From: Azospirillum oryzae
GTDB taxonomy: Bacteria > Pseudomonadota > Alphaproteobacteria > Azospirillales > Azospirillaceae
DNA length: 64,000 nucleotides
Direction of reading: 5' to 3'
Assembly: GCF_900177515.1 (NCBI RefSeq)
Contig: NZ_FXAK01000005.1
Span: forward strand, 61,001-125,000
The translations under genes and the position numbers were made by a program. How positions within the stretch are numbered: the first letter of the stretch is position 1; every line of letters begins with the position of its first letter. This document shows, in pieces, positions 1 through 8,285 of this stretch. The notes under the pieces were generated by a model, which saw only the letters and a program-made list of their open reading frames with translations, did no database searches and had not been told where the DNA came from.

Positions 1-622
1 CCACGCCGGCGACCAGCCGGCCGAGCGAGGCCATCTTCTCCGAATGGACGAGCTGCTGCTGTGTCTGCTTCAGCCATTCATGGGCGGCGGCGAGGTCGCG
101 GTAGGCGCGGCGCAACTCTCCCACCGGCCGGCCGACCAGAACCAGCCCGATGGCATGGCCGCGCTGGTCATAGCGCACCGTGCTGTTGACCGCGACGGGG
201 AAGGGGCCGGCTGGCCCGCGGAGCGACAGCTCCACATCGCTGACCTCCTCGCGCTGAAGGGCGGCGCTGCACAGGCGGGCGAAGGCGGGATGGAAGGCGG
301 GGTCGAGGAAATCGCGCAACGGCCGCCCGGTCAGGTCACGCCCGGCACAGCCCAAAGCCCGCTCGGCCGCCGGGTTGGTCTGCTCGATCCGGCCGTCGCG
401 GTCGCAGGCGATCAGAACGTCGGTCATGGAGCCGAGGACGCTGGCGATGAAGGCCTGCGCCTCCTCCAGTTCGGCGTTCTTGCGCTCAAGCTCCACCTGC
501 TGCGTCACGAGATTGGCATAGGTCTCGTCCATCTTCCGGATCACTTCGATCCAGGCGCTCTCGGCGTCGGCATCGGGCGTCATGCCGGGCATGGAAAATG
601 GCTGCGACAGCGGGGCGGTCAT
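1..622 (-). CDS. PAS-domain sensor histidine kinase, truncated by window edge
   Basis: The visible 207 residues are the N-terminal part of a signalling kinase; the 3' part lies outside the window. A Glu/Ala-rich helix (about residues 15-50) leads into a PAS domain (about 50-165) containing CDRDGRIEQTNPAAERALG. The frame then reads HSEKMASLGRLVAG, the usual run-in to the phospho-accepting His of a HisKA dimerisation domain, and stops at the edge. No membrane segment or signal peptide is visible, so it is probably cytosolic. The ATG at 622 has no clear Shine-Dalgarno sequence; in-frame ATGs at 592 and 583 are alternatives. It follows the DUF1656 gene by 44 nt on the same strand and may be co-transcribed. 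Signal and partner regulator cannot be told. Confidence 0.85.
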   Translation of the reverse strand, partial: MTAPLSQPFSMPGMTPDADAESAWIEVIRKMDETYANLVTQQVELERKNAELEEAQAFIASVLGSMTDVLIACDRDGRIEQTNPAAERALGCAGRDLTGRPLRDFLDPAFHPAFARLCSAALQREEVSDVELSLRGPAGPFPVAVNSTVRYDQRGHAIGLVLVGRPVGELRRAYRDLAAAHEWLKQTQQQLVHSEKMASLGRLVAGV

Positions 623-666
623 GGCGCGCAGATTAGCACGCCGCAACAGCCATGGTGTGGACGATT

Positions 667-876
667 TCAGGCGGACCAGATCGACCACAGGCCGGCAAGG
701 CCGCTCAGCACCAGCACGTAGAGCGCGAAGTCGAACAGCGGCGCGTGCCAGACCCAGCCATAGGCGCCGATGGCGCGCAGCCCCCGGCGCAGCAGCGCCG
801 ATACCGCCCAGGCCACCACGGCCATGATCAGCAGCGGCGGCAGGAACAGGCCGTAGACGTCGATTTCACCGATCAT
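667..876 (-). CDS. DUF1656 (AaeX-like) small membrane protein
   Basis: A 69-residue protein with two hydrophobic segments (about residues 8-30 and 45-65) and the N-terminal EIDVYGLFLPP pattern typical of the DUF1656/AaeX family. Members accompany HlyD and FUSC proteins in efflux operons; their exact role is not settled. The start codon overlaps the stop of the FUSC gene (ATGA at 873-876), so translation is coupled and it forms the last gene of the marR-hlyD-FUSC-DUF1656 series. In E. coli aaeX comes first in aaeXAB; here it is last. Identification rests on size, pattern and neighbours. Confidence 0.85.
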   Translation of the reverse strand: MIGEIDVYGLFLPPLLIMAVVAWAVSALLRRGLRAIGAYGWVWHAPLFDFALYVLVLSGLAGLWSIWSA

Positions 877-2948
877 GCGCGTGCCCTTTCCTGATGCAGC
901 GGCTCAAGGGTCGAAGGTGGCGCCTCCAGGGTTGCATCCGGGAACAGGCTGCGGCGCAATGCGGCCAGCGCCACCACCGCACGGTCGCGCTCGGGGCAGG
1001 GTGGGGCGGCGTCGATGGCCGACAGCAGGTCGTCCATGCTGTCCAGCAGCCCGGCCGGCGCCGGATCGGGCCGCTTGGCGGACAGGGCGCGGAAATGGTC
1101 GGTGATGCCGCGCAGCAGGCGCTCCAGAGCAGCCCCGCCGGCAATGTCCAGAACCGGGCGTGCCCGTTGAAGCTCCACCACGTTCAGCCCAACCCGCAGG
1201 TCGCGTACGGCGTCGATGGCGTCGACATCCACCGACCCGCCCGCCTGCGCCAGCCGGGCCGACAGCAGCCCGACCCGGTCCAGCATGCGGCTTTCGAAGC
1301 CGTCATTCGCCGGTACCCCGCGCATCCGCGCCAGATCGGCGATCTCGCGCCAGCCGATGTGCAGCAGGCGCCGCGCGCTCCAGGCCGCCCCGACCGACCG
1401 GCACATGCGGGTGACCAGCATCGCGGTGACGATGCCGACGATCTGCCCGGTGCTGCTGTTCAGGAAGGAGGCGAAATCGCCGTTGCCGGTGTCGAGCAGG
1501 CTGAGCGAGCCGCCGACGCCGAAGATCAGCGCCATCGCCTTGCCCATCGTCGCCGGCCGGGCGACGAAGATGCCCAGCGTCACCAGAGTCGGCGCCAGGC
1601 ACAGCACCAGCATGGGGAAGCTGTCGAAGGACGGCAGAACCACCAGCAGGTAAAAGGCCGACAGCGGGATGGACGCCAGCGTGTAGACCAGGAACAGGCG
1701 GATGCCGGGAACTGGATCGTCGAAGGATGCGAAGAAGCAGGTGAACACCGCCACCATCATCGCCGCTGCCGAGCCAGACGACCAGCCGGTCAGGATCCAG
1801 AAGGCGCAGACGGTGGTGATGCCCAGCAGGGCTGCCGCCGCCGACCACGCCGCCATCCCCTTGTCCAGGTGGAAGACGCCGCGCGATCGCTTGCGGGCCA
1901 GCGGGTCGAGATGGTCGGGCAGGTCGTGGTCGCCGGTCGCGATGTGCACCCGCAGGTCCCGGCAGTCGCGATGGATCTCCACCAGCGACCGCAGGCGCCG
2001 GATGAAGCTGAAGCGTGTCGCCGCCTGCCAGCCGGCCGAAGCCCGCCCAGCCTCCTCCGCCTCCAGCCGGTCGAGCCAGCCGATCAGCCGTCCGGCCTCC
2101 GCCGGATCGGCATCGGCGCCGGCGGCGATCCAGCCGCGCGTCGCCGCCAGAACCGGGGCCACATCGGCGGGCAGTTCGCCCTGCGGGCCGCGCAGCGCGA
2201 TCAGCCGGTCCTGCACTGCGGTCAAAACCGGCAGCAGATAGACCATCCGGTCCTGCAAGGCCCGCATCGGCCGGGTCATCCAGCGCAGGTCGGAGGTGTC
2301 ATAGGGCAGGTGGGTGGTCATCACCCGCAATTCGGTCAGGTCGGTCGCCATCTTGTGGCGGTCGCGCAGGCGGGCGTCCATTCCGGCGCCGTCCAGCGCG
2401 TCCAGCGTCCAGCGCTCCGCATCGCGCAGGGCGGCGTCGAGCTTGCCGAGCAGAACCGGTCCCATGCCGCGCGGCAGGATCACGCTGTGGATGACGGTGG
2501 CGCAGACGATGCCGAGGATGATCTCCTCCACCCGGGCCAGCCCGGTGTCGAAGATCGCCTCCGGATTGGCGACGCCGGGAAAGACGATCAGCCCGACGGT
2601 GTAACCCGCCAGCATGAAGGCGTAGCTGCGCGGCGTGCGGTCCAGCAGCGAGACGAACAAACAGCCGCCGACCCAAAGCCCGACCGCCAGCGACAGCAGT
2701 TCCGGCGCATTGACCAGTTCCACCGTCAGGACGATGGCGGCGATGCTGCCGACCACCGTGCCGGCGACGCGATAGACCGCCTTCGACCGCACGGTGCCCG
2801 ACAGCGGGCTCGACACCACATAGGCGGTCAGCATCGCCCAGAAGGGGCGCGGCAGCCCCATGCCGAACGCGATGTAGAGCGCCAGCATGGAGGCGGCGAA
2901 GGACTTCAGCGAAAAGACCAGCTCGTCGAGGGTGGGGGCTTTGGGCAT
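873..2948 (-). CDS. FUSC-family inner-membrane efflux protein (AaeB-like)
   Basis: A 691-residue protein with two halves, each with a cluster of hydrophobic segments (about residues 10-170 and 380-520) separated by hydrophilic domains, as in the AaeB/FUSC family of aromatic-acid and drug exporters. The start at MPKAPTLDELVFSLK (ATG 2948) was chosen because it begins just before the first membrane segment and lies 10 nt after the HlyD stop; the open frame extends further upstream but only as an antisense-like extension across the HlyD gene. It should work with the HlyD-type periplasmic protein. Neighbouring MarR suggests induction by a small aromatic compound, which is an inference from the family. 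Confidence 0.9.
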   Translation of the reverse strand: MPKAPTLDELVFSLKSFAASMLALYIAFGMGLPRPFWAMLTAYVVSSPLSGTVRSKAVYRVAGTVVGSIAAIVLTVELVNAPELLSLAVGLWVGGCLFVSLLDRTPRSYAFMLAGYTVGLIVFPGVANPEAIFDTGLARVEEIILGIVCATVIHSVILPRGMGPVLLGKLDAALRDAERWTLDALDGAGMDARLRDRHKMATDLTELRVMTTHLPYDTSDLRWMTRPMRALQDRMVYLLPVLTAVQDRLIALRGPQGELPADVAPVLAATRGWIAAGADADPAEAGRLIGWLDRLEAEEAGRASAGWQAATRFSFIRRLRSLVEIHRDCRDLRVHIATGDHDLPDHLDPLARKRSRGVFHLDKGMAAWSAAAALLGITTVCAFWILTGWSSGSAAAMMVAVFTCFFASFDDPVPGIRLFLVYTLASIPLSAFYLLVVLPSFDSFPMLVLCLAPTLVTLGIFVARPATMGKAMALIFGVGGSLSLLDTGNGDFASFLNSSTGQIVGIVTAMLVTRMCRSVGAAWSARRLLHIGWREIADLARMRGVPANDGFESRMLDRVGLLSARLAQAGGSVDVDAIDAVRDLRVGLNVVELQRARPVLDIAGGAALERLLRGITDHFRALSAKRPDPAPAGLLDSMDDLLSAIDAAPPCPERDRAVVALAALRRSLFPDATLEAPPSTLEPLHQERARA

Positions 2949-2958
2949 CGGCGCGCGC

Positions 2959-3876
2959 TCACTGCCCGGCCGGCAGTTGGGCGACCCTCGGCGTGCCGTC
3001 GGGCGCGCCCACAACCGAAACAGTCGCGGTGCGCCCGGCAACCAGTTGGAACGACTCCGGCACCTCGTCCAGGGCGATGCGCACGGGGATGCGCTGGGCC
3101 AGCCGCACCCAGTTGAAGGTCGGGTTGACGTTGGCGACCAGCCCGGTGCCCTCCGCCCGGTCGCGATCGACGATGGCGCGGGCGATGCTGTCGACCCGCC
3201 CGCGCAGTTCGGTGCCCACGCCCATGATCCGGACCGACACGGGGGCGCCGACATGGATGCGCGGCAGCTTGGTCTCTTCGAAATAGCCCGTGACATAGAA
3301 GGAATTGCTGTCGATCAGCGCCACCACCGCCTGCCCGGCGGCGACATAATTGCCGGCCTTCATCTGCAGGTTGGTGACATAGCCGTCGACGGTCGCCCTC
3401 ACCTCCGTACGGGCGAGGTTGAAGCGGGCGAGGTCGAGCGCGGCCTCTGCCTGCTTGCTCGCGGCGGCGGCCTTGGCCATCGCCGACATCACCTCCTGGC
3501 GCTGGGCGGTGGAGACGACATTGTTGCCCAGCTGCTCGTACCGGTGCGCCTCGGCGGTGCGATAGGCCAGCTCGGCCTTGGCGCTGTCGAGGTTGGCCTG
3601 CGCCTGCTCCTCCGCCAGCCGGTAGCGGCCGGGATCGACGACGAACAGCACCTCGCCCTTGTGGACCAGCTGGTTGTCGGTCACGCGCACGTCGGTCACC
3701 AGCCCGGCGACGTCGGAGGAGATCTGGACGATGTCGGCGCGGACGCGGCCGTCGCGGGTCCAGGGCTCGTTCATGTAGTAATCCCACAGCCACAAGCCTG
3801 CGCCGACCGCCGCCACGGTCACAAGCAGGGTCACGGCGATCCGGGCCACCGCCCGGAAGGAAGGAAGAAATGTCAC
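2959..3876 (-). CDS. HlyD-family periplasmic adaptor (AaeA-like)
   Basis: A 305-residue membrane-fusion protein. One N-terminal membrane anchor (about residues 9-30) is followed by WTRDGRVRADIVQISSDVAG, the conserved beginning of the lipoyl-like domain in AaeA/EmrA-type adaptors, then an Ala-rich alpha-hairpin and beta-barrel. It would link the FUSC transporter to the cell envelope. GTG at 3876 is preferred because GAGGA lies about 10 nt upstream; a TTG at 3921 would add 15 residues but has no visible Shine-Dalgarno sequence. It lies 90 nt after the marR-type gene on the same strand and 10 nt before the FUSC gene, so it reads as one operon. Confidence 0.9.
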   Translation of the reverse strand: MTFLPSFRAVARIAVTLLVTVAAVGAGLWLWDYYMNEPWTRDGRVRADIVQISSDVAGLVTDVRVTDNQLVHKGEVLFVVDPGRYRLAEEQAQANLDSAKAELAYRTAEAHRYEQLGNNVVSTAQRQEVMSAMAKAAAASKQAEAALDLARFNLARTEVRATVDGYVTNLQMKAGNYVAAGQAVVALIDSNSFYVTGYFEETKLPRIHVGAPVSVRIMGVGTELRGRVDSIARAIVDRDRAEGTGLVANVNPTFNWVRLAQRIPVRIALDEVPESFQLVAGRTATVSVVGAPDGTPRVAQLPAGQ

Positions 3877-3966
3877 GGTCTGGGTTCCTCGATCACCGCA
3901 CCGGCGCGGACGGAGGCGCAACGCGGCCGTTCCCGGCCGAGGCGCTGCTCCGCAAACACGCCACGG

Positions 3967-4419
3967 TCAGGTCTGTTCACGCTTGGCGTTGGCCTCGATG
4001 ATGGAAAGCACGCGATAGCAGGCCTCCACGTCGGCCTCCGTCGCCTCTGCCATCAAGCGCTGGCGGACGTCGTTCAACGCGTCGTTCACCTGAACCAACA
4101 GATGACGGCCGGCGTCGGTCATGTGCAGGGTCTTCGCCCGGCGGTCGCAGGCATCCTCGCGCCGTTCCAGCAGCCCGGCCGTTTCCAGCCCGTCAAGCAG
4201 ACGGACGAGCGACGGGCCTTCCACCGCCATCTCCTCCGCCAGTTCGCGCTGCCGCAGCCCGTCGCCAAGTTCGGCCAACAGCATCAGGGGCGCGATGGCC
4301 GAGGTGGAAAACCCGCTGTCCGCCAGCACCTTGTTCGCCGCCCGCCGCCACAGATGGGAGGCGCGGAACAGGTGCAGGCCGAAATTAGGGGGAAGGCGCA
4401 GAGGCTTATCTTGTAGCAT
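3967..4419 (-). CDS. MarR-family transcriptional regulator
   Basis: A 150-residue winged-helix protein. The recognition region reads LRQRELAEEMAVEGPSLVRL (about residues 57-76), followed by the wing containing DRRAKTLHMTDAGR, both standard for MarR proteins. It is first in a minus-strand series with the HlyD, FUSC and DUF1656 genes, so it most likely represses this efflux operon and itself, responding to a small (probably aromatic) ligand; the ligand is inferred from the family. A perfect 6-bp inverted repeat lies directly in front of its ATG and is a likely operator. An insertion sequence sits upstream and may have altered the original promoter context. Confidence 0.92.
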   Translation of the reverse strand: MLQDKPLRLPPNFGLHLFRASHLWRRAANKVLADSGFSTSAIAPLMLLAELGDGLRQRELAEEMAVEGPSLVRLLDGLETAGLLERREDACDRRAKTLHMTDAGRHLLVQVNDALNDVRQRLMAEATEADVEACYRVLSIIEANAKREQT

Positions 4420-4420
4420 C

Positions 4421-4433
4421 CCTATTTAATAGG
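4421..4433. promoter_or_regulatory. Inverted repeat, candidate MarR operator
   Basis: CCTATT-T-AATAGG is a perfect inverted repeat with 6-bp arms and a single central base. It begins 2 bp upstream of the marR-type start codon, in a short AT-rich stretch. MarR proteins usually bind such palindromes near their own promoter; the assignment to this regulator is an inference. Confidence 0.55.
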
Positions 4434-4557
4434 TTTTCTATCTAATTTTGGCAAGAGGACAGGGTGCGCCTGCGGCCACGCTCGCCGCATGGCTGGATTG
4501 CTGCGGTGCGGAAGGCTTTAATTTCCATAACGGAAGTTATGTGTCTGGAAGCTGTAG

Positions 4558-6240
4558 GCGCAAAGCTAAAATGTCAGTCCAGCGCAACATAGAAGTGTCA
4601 GTCTTCCATCCGGTTTTCGACGGCTGGGAGGCTGGCGATGGGCTGGATCACGATGAGCGAACGGGACTTGCAACGGGTCGAGGTTCTCGGCGAGGTGCTG
4701 AGCGGTCGCCGTGGGATCGGATCGGCGGCGTCGGTTCTGGCTTTGAGCGAGCGTCAGGTGTGGCGGCTTCTGGCGCGCTACAAGGCCGGTGGCGGCGGTG
4801 CTTTGGTTCACCGGGGGCGCGGCCGTCCATCGAACCGGCGGCTTGGCGATGATGTGCGGGAGCGGGCGCTGGAGTTGGTTCGCAGCCGGTATGGCGATTT
4901 CGGCCCGACCCTGGCGGCGGAACTGCTGCGGGACAAGCATGGGCTGACGGTCTCGCGCGAGACGTTGCGCCAGTGGATGACGGACGCTGGTCTGTGGTTG
5001 TCGCGTCGGCAGCGCCGGCAGTTCCACCCTCCCCGGCTGCGCCGCGAGCGGTTCGGCGAGTTGATCCAGATCGACGGCAGCGAGCACCGCTGGTTCGAGG
5101 ATCGCGCCGATCCCTGCACGCTTCTGGTGTTCATCGACGATGCGACAGGCCAGTTGATGCAGCTTCGCTTCGCTCAATCGGAGAGCGCCTTTTCCTACTT
5201 CGAGGCGCTGGAGGGCTATCTGAACGCCCATGGCCGGCCGTTGGCCTTCTACTCGGACAAAGCCACGGTGTTCCGGGTTCCACAGCGCGAGGCGAAGGGT
5301 GGCCAGGGCATGACGCAGTTCGGCCGGGCCTTGGCGGAATTGAACATCGAGATCCTGTGTGCCAACTCCAGCCAAGCCAAAGGGCGGGTCGAGCGGGTGA
5401 ACCGGACGCTGCAGGACCGGCTGGTGAAGGAGTTGCGGCTGGCCGGCATCACCGGCATCGAGGCGGGCAACGCCTTCCTGCCCGGCTTCGTCGAGCGCTT
5501 CAACGCCCGCTTTGCCCTGCCCCCTTCCCGGCCGGACGATCTGCACCGGCCGTTGAACATCGCGCCGGATCGGCTGCGCCAGGTGCTGTGCTGGCGCGAA
5601 CAGCGCCATGTCGGGCAGCAGCTGACGCTGTCCTACGAGCGCAAGCTGATCATGCTGGAGGAGACGGAGCTGACGCGGGGGCTGGTTGGCCAGTATGTCG
5701 ACACCTACGCCTTCGCCGATGGCCGTCTGGAGGTGCGATGGAAGGGGGTGGCCTTGTCTTATCGGGCCTTCGACAAGGACCAGCGGGTCACCCAGGCCGA
5801 CGTTGTGGAGAACAAGCGGCTGAGTGCGGTGCTGGCCCAGGTGAAGGAGATGCAGGAGAGCCGACCTCCACCTCGGGTGAAGACCAACAGCGAGAAGACC
5901 GGCTACCGCAAGACAGGCCGGCGCAAGCGGCAGGGCGGACCACCCGACAGTGCCTGCGCGGCCGACTGACCGCAGGTGTTTGCCCCCGACTTGAAGACCC
6001 GATGCGGCCGGCATTTCTGGCAGCAGGATGATGGCTCGGCGATCGTCGCCGCCGTCAAGCCCTGCGCCTGCGGCGCACCGCAAAGCGGCGATGGGGCTTG
6101 ACCGCGCCGCCGAGCCGATCCCAAACGCATCCATGCCAGATATGCCGAAAAAGGCCGCCCCCCCGACACACCGTCAAGCCTAAGCCTGACCTACTGACAT
6201 TCCTACTTTGCGCAAACCACTGACATTTCTATCCGGTTGC
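4558..6240. mobile_element. ISNCY-type insertion sequence
   Basis: A single transposase gene flanked by inverted, repeated end motifs. On the left, TGTCAGT occurs at 4572-4578 and 4596-4602; on the right its complement ACTGACA occurs at 6193-6199 and 6219-6225. Each copy is the end of a roughly 21-bp unit resembling GCGCAAAGTAGGAATGTCAGT. Outermost matching bases are AAATGTCAGT at 4569 and its complement ending at 6228, both flanked by CTA, which could be a 3-bp target duplication. Exact ends cannot be fixed from one copy. The element separates the marR-type gene from mazG. Confidence 0.75.
4638..5969 (+). CDS. ISNCY-family DDE transposase
   Basis: A 443-residue transposase. An N-terminal helix-turn-helix (about residues 15-50, ASVLALSERQVWRLLARYK) precedes an integrase-type catalytic core. 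Likely DDE residues are Asp in LIQIDGSEHRWF, Asp in FYSDKATVF and Glu in KGRVERVNRTL. The C-terminus is a basic tail. The length and the start MGWITMSERDLQRVEVL are typical of the ISNCY (IS1202-like) transposases common in Bradyrhizobium and Azospirillum. ATG 4638 has GGGAGG about 9 nt upstream. The frame is intact, so the element may be active. Confidence 0.9.
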   Translation: MGWITMSERDLQRVEVLGEVLSGRRGIGSAASVLALSERQVWRLLARYKAGGGGALVHRGRGRPSNRRLGDDVRERALELVRSRYGDFGPTLAAELLRDKHGLTVSRETLRQWMTDAGLWLSRRQRRQFHPPRLRRERFGELIQIDGSEHRWFEDRADPCTLLVFIDDATGQLMQLRFAQSESAFSYFEALEGYLNAHGRPLAFYSDKATVFRVPQREAKGGQGMTQFGRALAELNIEILCANSSQAKGRVERVNRTLQDRLVKELRLAGITGIEAGNAFLPGFVERFNARFALPPSRPDDLHRPLNIAPDRLRQVLCWREQRHVGQQLTLSYERKLIMLEETELTRGLVGQYVDTYAFADGRLEVRWKGVALSYRAFDKDQRVTQADVVENKRLSAVLAQVKEMQESRPPPRVKTNSEKTGYRKTGRRKRQGGPPDSACAAD

Positions 6241-6254
6241 AACAGAAGCGCCTC

Positions 6255-6275
6255 TGCAAAGTCGGAATGTCAGTG
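6255..6275 (+). repeat. Extra copy of the IS end motif outside the element
   Basis: CTGCAAAGTCGGAATGTCAGT matches the repeated 21-bp unit at the IS ends (for example the unit at 4558-4578 and the reverse one at 6193-6213) but lies beyond the right end and points the same way as the left-end copies. It may be a remnant of another insertion or part of the target. It lies 84 nt upstream of mazG. Confidence 0.5.
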
Positions 6276-6358
6276 CCGGTGCCGCGAACCTTCCCCCGCC
6301 GCCACCCGTCGGCTATCGTCGCGGACTTTCCCCTCCCCGCACTCGGAGACGGCACGAC

Positions 6359-7168
6359 ATGACCCGCAACATCGACCGGCTGCTCGACGTGATGGCGCGG
6401 CTGCGGAATCCCGACGGCGGGTGTCCGTGGGATCTGGAGCAGACCTATCGCTCCATCGCGCCGCACACGATCGAAGAGGCCTATGAGGTCGCCGACGCCA
6501 TCGAGAAGGACGACAAGGTCGCCCTGCGCGAGGAGTTGGGCGATCTGCTGTTCCAGGTCGTCTATTACAGCCAGATGGCGCGCGAGGAAGGGCTGTTCGA
6601 TTTCGACGAGGTGGCCGGCGTCATCACCGACAAGATGATCCGCCGTCACCCCCACGTCTTCGGACCGGAAGAGGTGAAGTCGTCGGACCAGCAGACCTCG
6701 CGCTGGGAGGACCACAAGGCGGCCGAGCGCGCGGCGAAGGCGGCCGAGGAAGGCCGGGCCCCGTCGGCTCTGGAGGGCGTGATCGCCGGGCTGCCGGCGC
6801 TGACCCGGGCGCTGAAGCTGCAGAACCGCGCGGCGCATGTCGGCTTCGACTGGACCGATGCACGCGACATCCTCGACAAGATCGAGGAAGAGGTGCGGGA
6901 ATTGCGGGCGGAAATGGACGCCGGCTCGGCGCAGGAACGGGTGGCGGACGAGTTGGGCGACCTGCTGTTCGCGCTGGTCAATCTCGCCCGCCGGCTGAAG
7001 GTGGAGCCGGAAGCGGCGCTTCGTGGCACCAACGTCAAGTTCGAACGCCGCTTCCACCGCATCGAGGCGCTGCTGTCCGCCGTGGGGCGCAAGCCGCAGG
7101 ACGCGACGCTGGACGAGATGGAAGCCTTGTGGCAGCAGGCCAAGCGCGAGGAGCGCGGCGAGGCCTGA
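6359..7168 (+). CDS. mazG: Nucleoside triphosphate pyrophosphohydrolase MazG
   Basis: A 269-residue protein with two MazG domains. The N-terminal domain carries the metal-binding helices EEAYEVADAIEK (Glu39, Glu40, Glu43) and LREELGDLLFQVVYYSQ; the C-terminal domain repeats the pattern with EEEVRELRAEM and DELGDLLFALVNLARRL. MazG cleaves nucleoside triphosphates to monophosphates and pyrophosphate, with housecleaning and stringent-response roles. The motif near the start, RNPDGGCPWDLEQTYRSIAP, is the classic bacterial MazG signature. It stands alone on the plus strand, directly after the IS, and ends 4 nt before the convergent sulfotransferase gene. Confidence 0.96.
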   Translation: MTRNIDRLLDVMARLRNPDGGCPWDLEQTYRSIAPHTIEEAYEVADAIEKDDKVALREELGDLLFQVVYYSQMAREEGLFDFDEVAGVITDKMIRRHPHVFGPEEVKSSDQQTSRWEDHKAAERAAKAAEEGRAPSALEGVIAGLPALTRALKLQNRAAHVGFDWTDARDILDKIEEEVRELRAEMDAGSAQERVADELGDLLFALVNLARRLKVEPEAALRGTNVKFERRFHRIEALLSAVGRKPQDATLDEMEALWQQAKREERGEA

Positions 7169-7172
7169 CGGC

Positions 7173-8285
7173 TCAATAGCCCCAACGGTCGAAGGCGAAG
7201 GCCCACTGACGGCGCACCGCGCTGCGGGCCGGGTCCTCCAGATCGTGGCGGGCGCGGCGGTAGCCGCGCACGTCGGCGAGGTAGCGCTCGACCCGTGGCC
7301 GCACCGGTTCGAACGGGCCGAGACCGAGCCCGTCATAGACCTCGCCCAGCGTCTCCAGCGGATCCGCGACGAAGCGGTCATAACGGATTTCCACCAGTCG
7401 GCCGGGCGGCAGCAGCGCCCGGTCGCGGTCGAACCGCGCCATCATCGCCGGGTAGAGGTCCAGCACCAGACCGTCGACCGCCCGCGGATCGTAGGATTGC
7501 AGCGAGAACTCCCGCAGCAGGGTCAGCAGCATGCGGCGGGTGGAACTGAAGACCTCGTAAGGGTCGCGGTGGATGTGGACGAAGACCGCGTCGGGGCGCA
7601 ATGCCAGCAACTCCGCCAGTTTTGACGTGTGGGCCGGATTCTTGATTATCAGGCGCCGGCCGCCGCAATAGATCTCCATCTTGGTCAGGTAGAGGTCCAT
7701 CCGGCGGCGCCACAGGTCGATCGCCTCGGAGCGGCAATCCTCGAACAGCACGCCCCGGCGGAAGGCGCGGTGCAGACGCTTGGGGAAGAAGATGCCGTGG
7801 TAGTAGGACAGCGGCTGCATCAGGGCCAGGGCCAGTTCGTCCTCCTGCGGGGAGGTGGGATCGACCGGCATGGCGTCGATGATGCGGTCGGGCGGGAGCC
7901 ATTCCTCCAACCGGGAGCGCCAGAAGGAACTCAGGCCCAGAAAGCCCCAGGGCAGGCCGACCGCCAGCGGATCGGGGGCGGCGAAGCGCGGATCCTGGGC
8001 CAGCAGGTTCAGCAGATGGGTGGTGCCGCTGCGCCAGTGGCCGAGGATGAACAGCGGCGGCGGCCCGGCAGCCCTGCCCTGCCCCGCCAGCCGCTTCACC
8101 CGCCGCTGCTCCAGCAGGTCGAGCGGCGCGCGGATCGCGGCAGCCCCCAACGCGGTGGCGATGCGGTGCAGGTGCAGCGGCCCGACCCCGCCGCCTTGGC
8201 GCAGAACGGCCGCCAGCGTGGCGGCGTCGGCCCCGGCCAGCGGATGGAAGATGCGGTGGCCGTTGCGGCGCAGCCAGGGGGTCAT
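7173..8285 (-). CDS. Sulfotransferase-family protein in carotenoid cluster
   Basis: A 370-residue protein with the PAPS-binding P-loop LFILGHWRSGTTHLLNLL (about residues 78-95) and a second nucleotide-binding segment FVHIHRDPYEVFSSTRR, the two signatures of sulfotransferases that move sulfate from PAPS to a hydroxyl group. No signal peptide or clear membrane segment is seen, so it is probably cytosolic. ATG 8285 overlaps the stop of the glycosyltransferase (8282-8285), making it the last gene of a five-gene coupled series with two desaturases, an acyltransferase and a glycosyltransferase. Its acceptor is inferred to be the glycosyl or hydroxyl group of the cluster's carotenoid product; this is not shown by sequence. 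Confidence 0.85.
   Translation of the reverse strand: MTPWLRRNGHRIFHPLAGADAATLAAVLRQGGGVGPLHLHRIATALGAAAIRAPLDLLEQRRVKRLAGQGRAAGPPPLFILGHWRSGTTHLLNLLAQDPRFAAPDPLAVGLPWGFLGLSSFWRSRLEEWLPPDRIIDAMPVDPTSPQEDELALALMQPLSYYHGIFFPKRLHRAFRRGVLFEDCRSEAIDLWRRRMDLYLTKMEIYCGGRRLIIKNPAHTSKLAELLALRPDAVFVHIHRDPYEVFSSTRRMLLTLLREFSLQSYDPRAVDGLVLDLYPAMMARFDRDRALLPPGRLVEIRYDRFVADPLETLGEVYDGLGLGPFEPVRPRVERYLADVRGYRRARHDLEDPARSAVRRQWAFAFDRWGY

Noticed and set aside
894..3116. A 740-codon plus-strand frame opposite the FUSC gene
   Set aside because: Antisense to a clear membrane protein, with repeated Arg/Gln/His composition and no domain; a shadow frame.
4569..6228. CTA as a certain target-site duplication of the IS
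   Set aside because: Three bases are too few to be convincing and the outer ends cannot be fixed from one copy, so it is only mentioned as possible.
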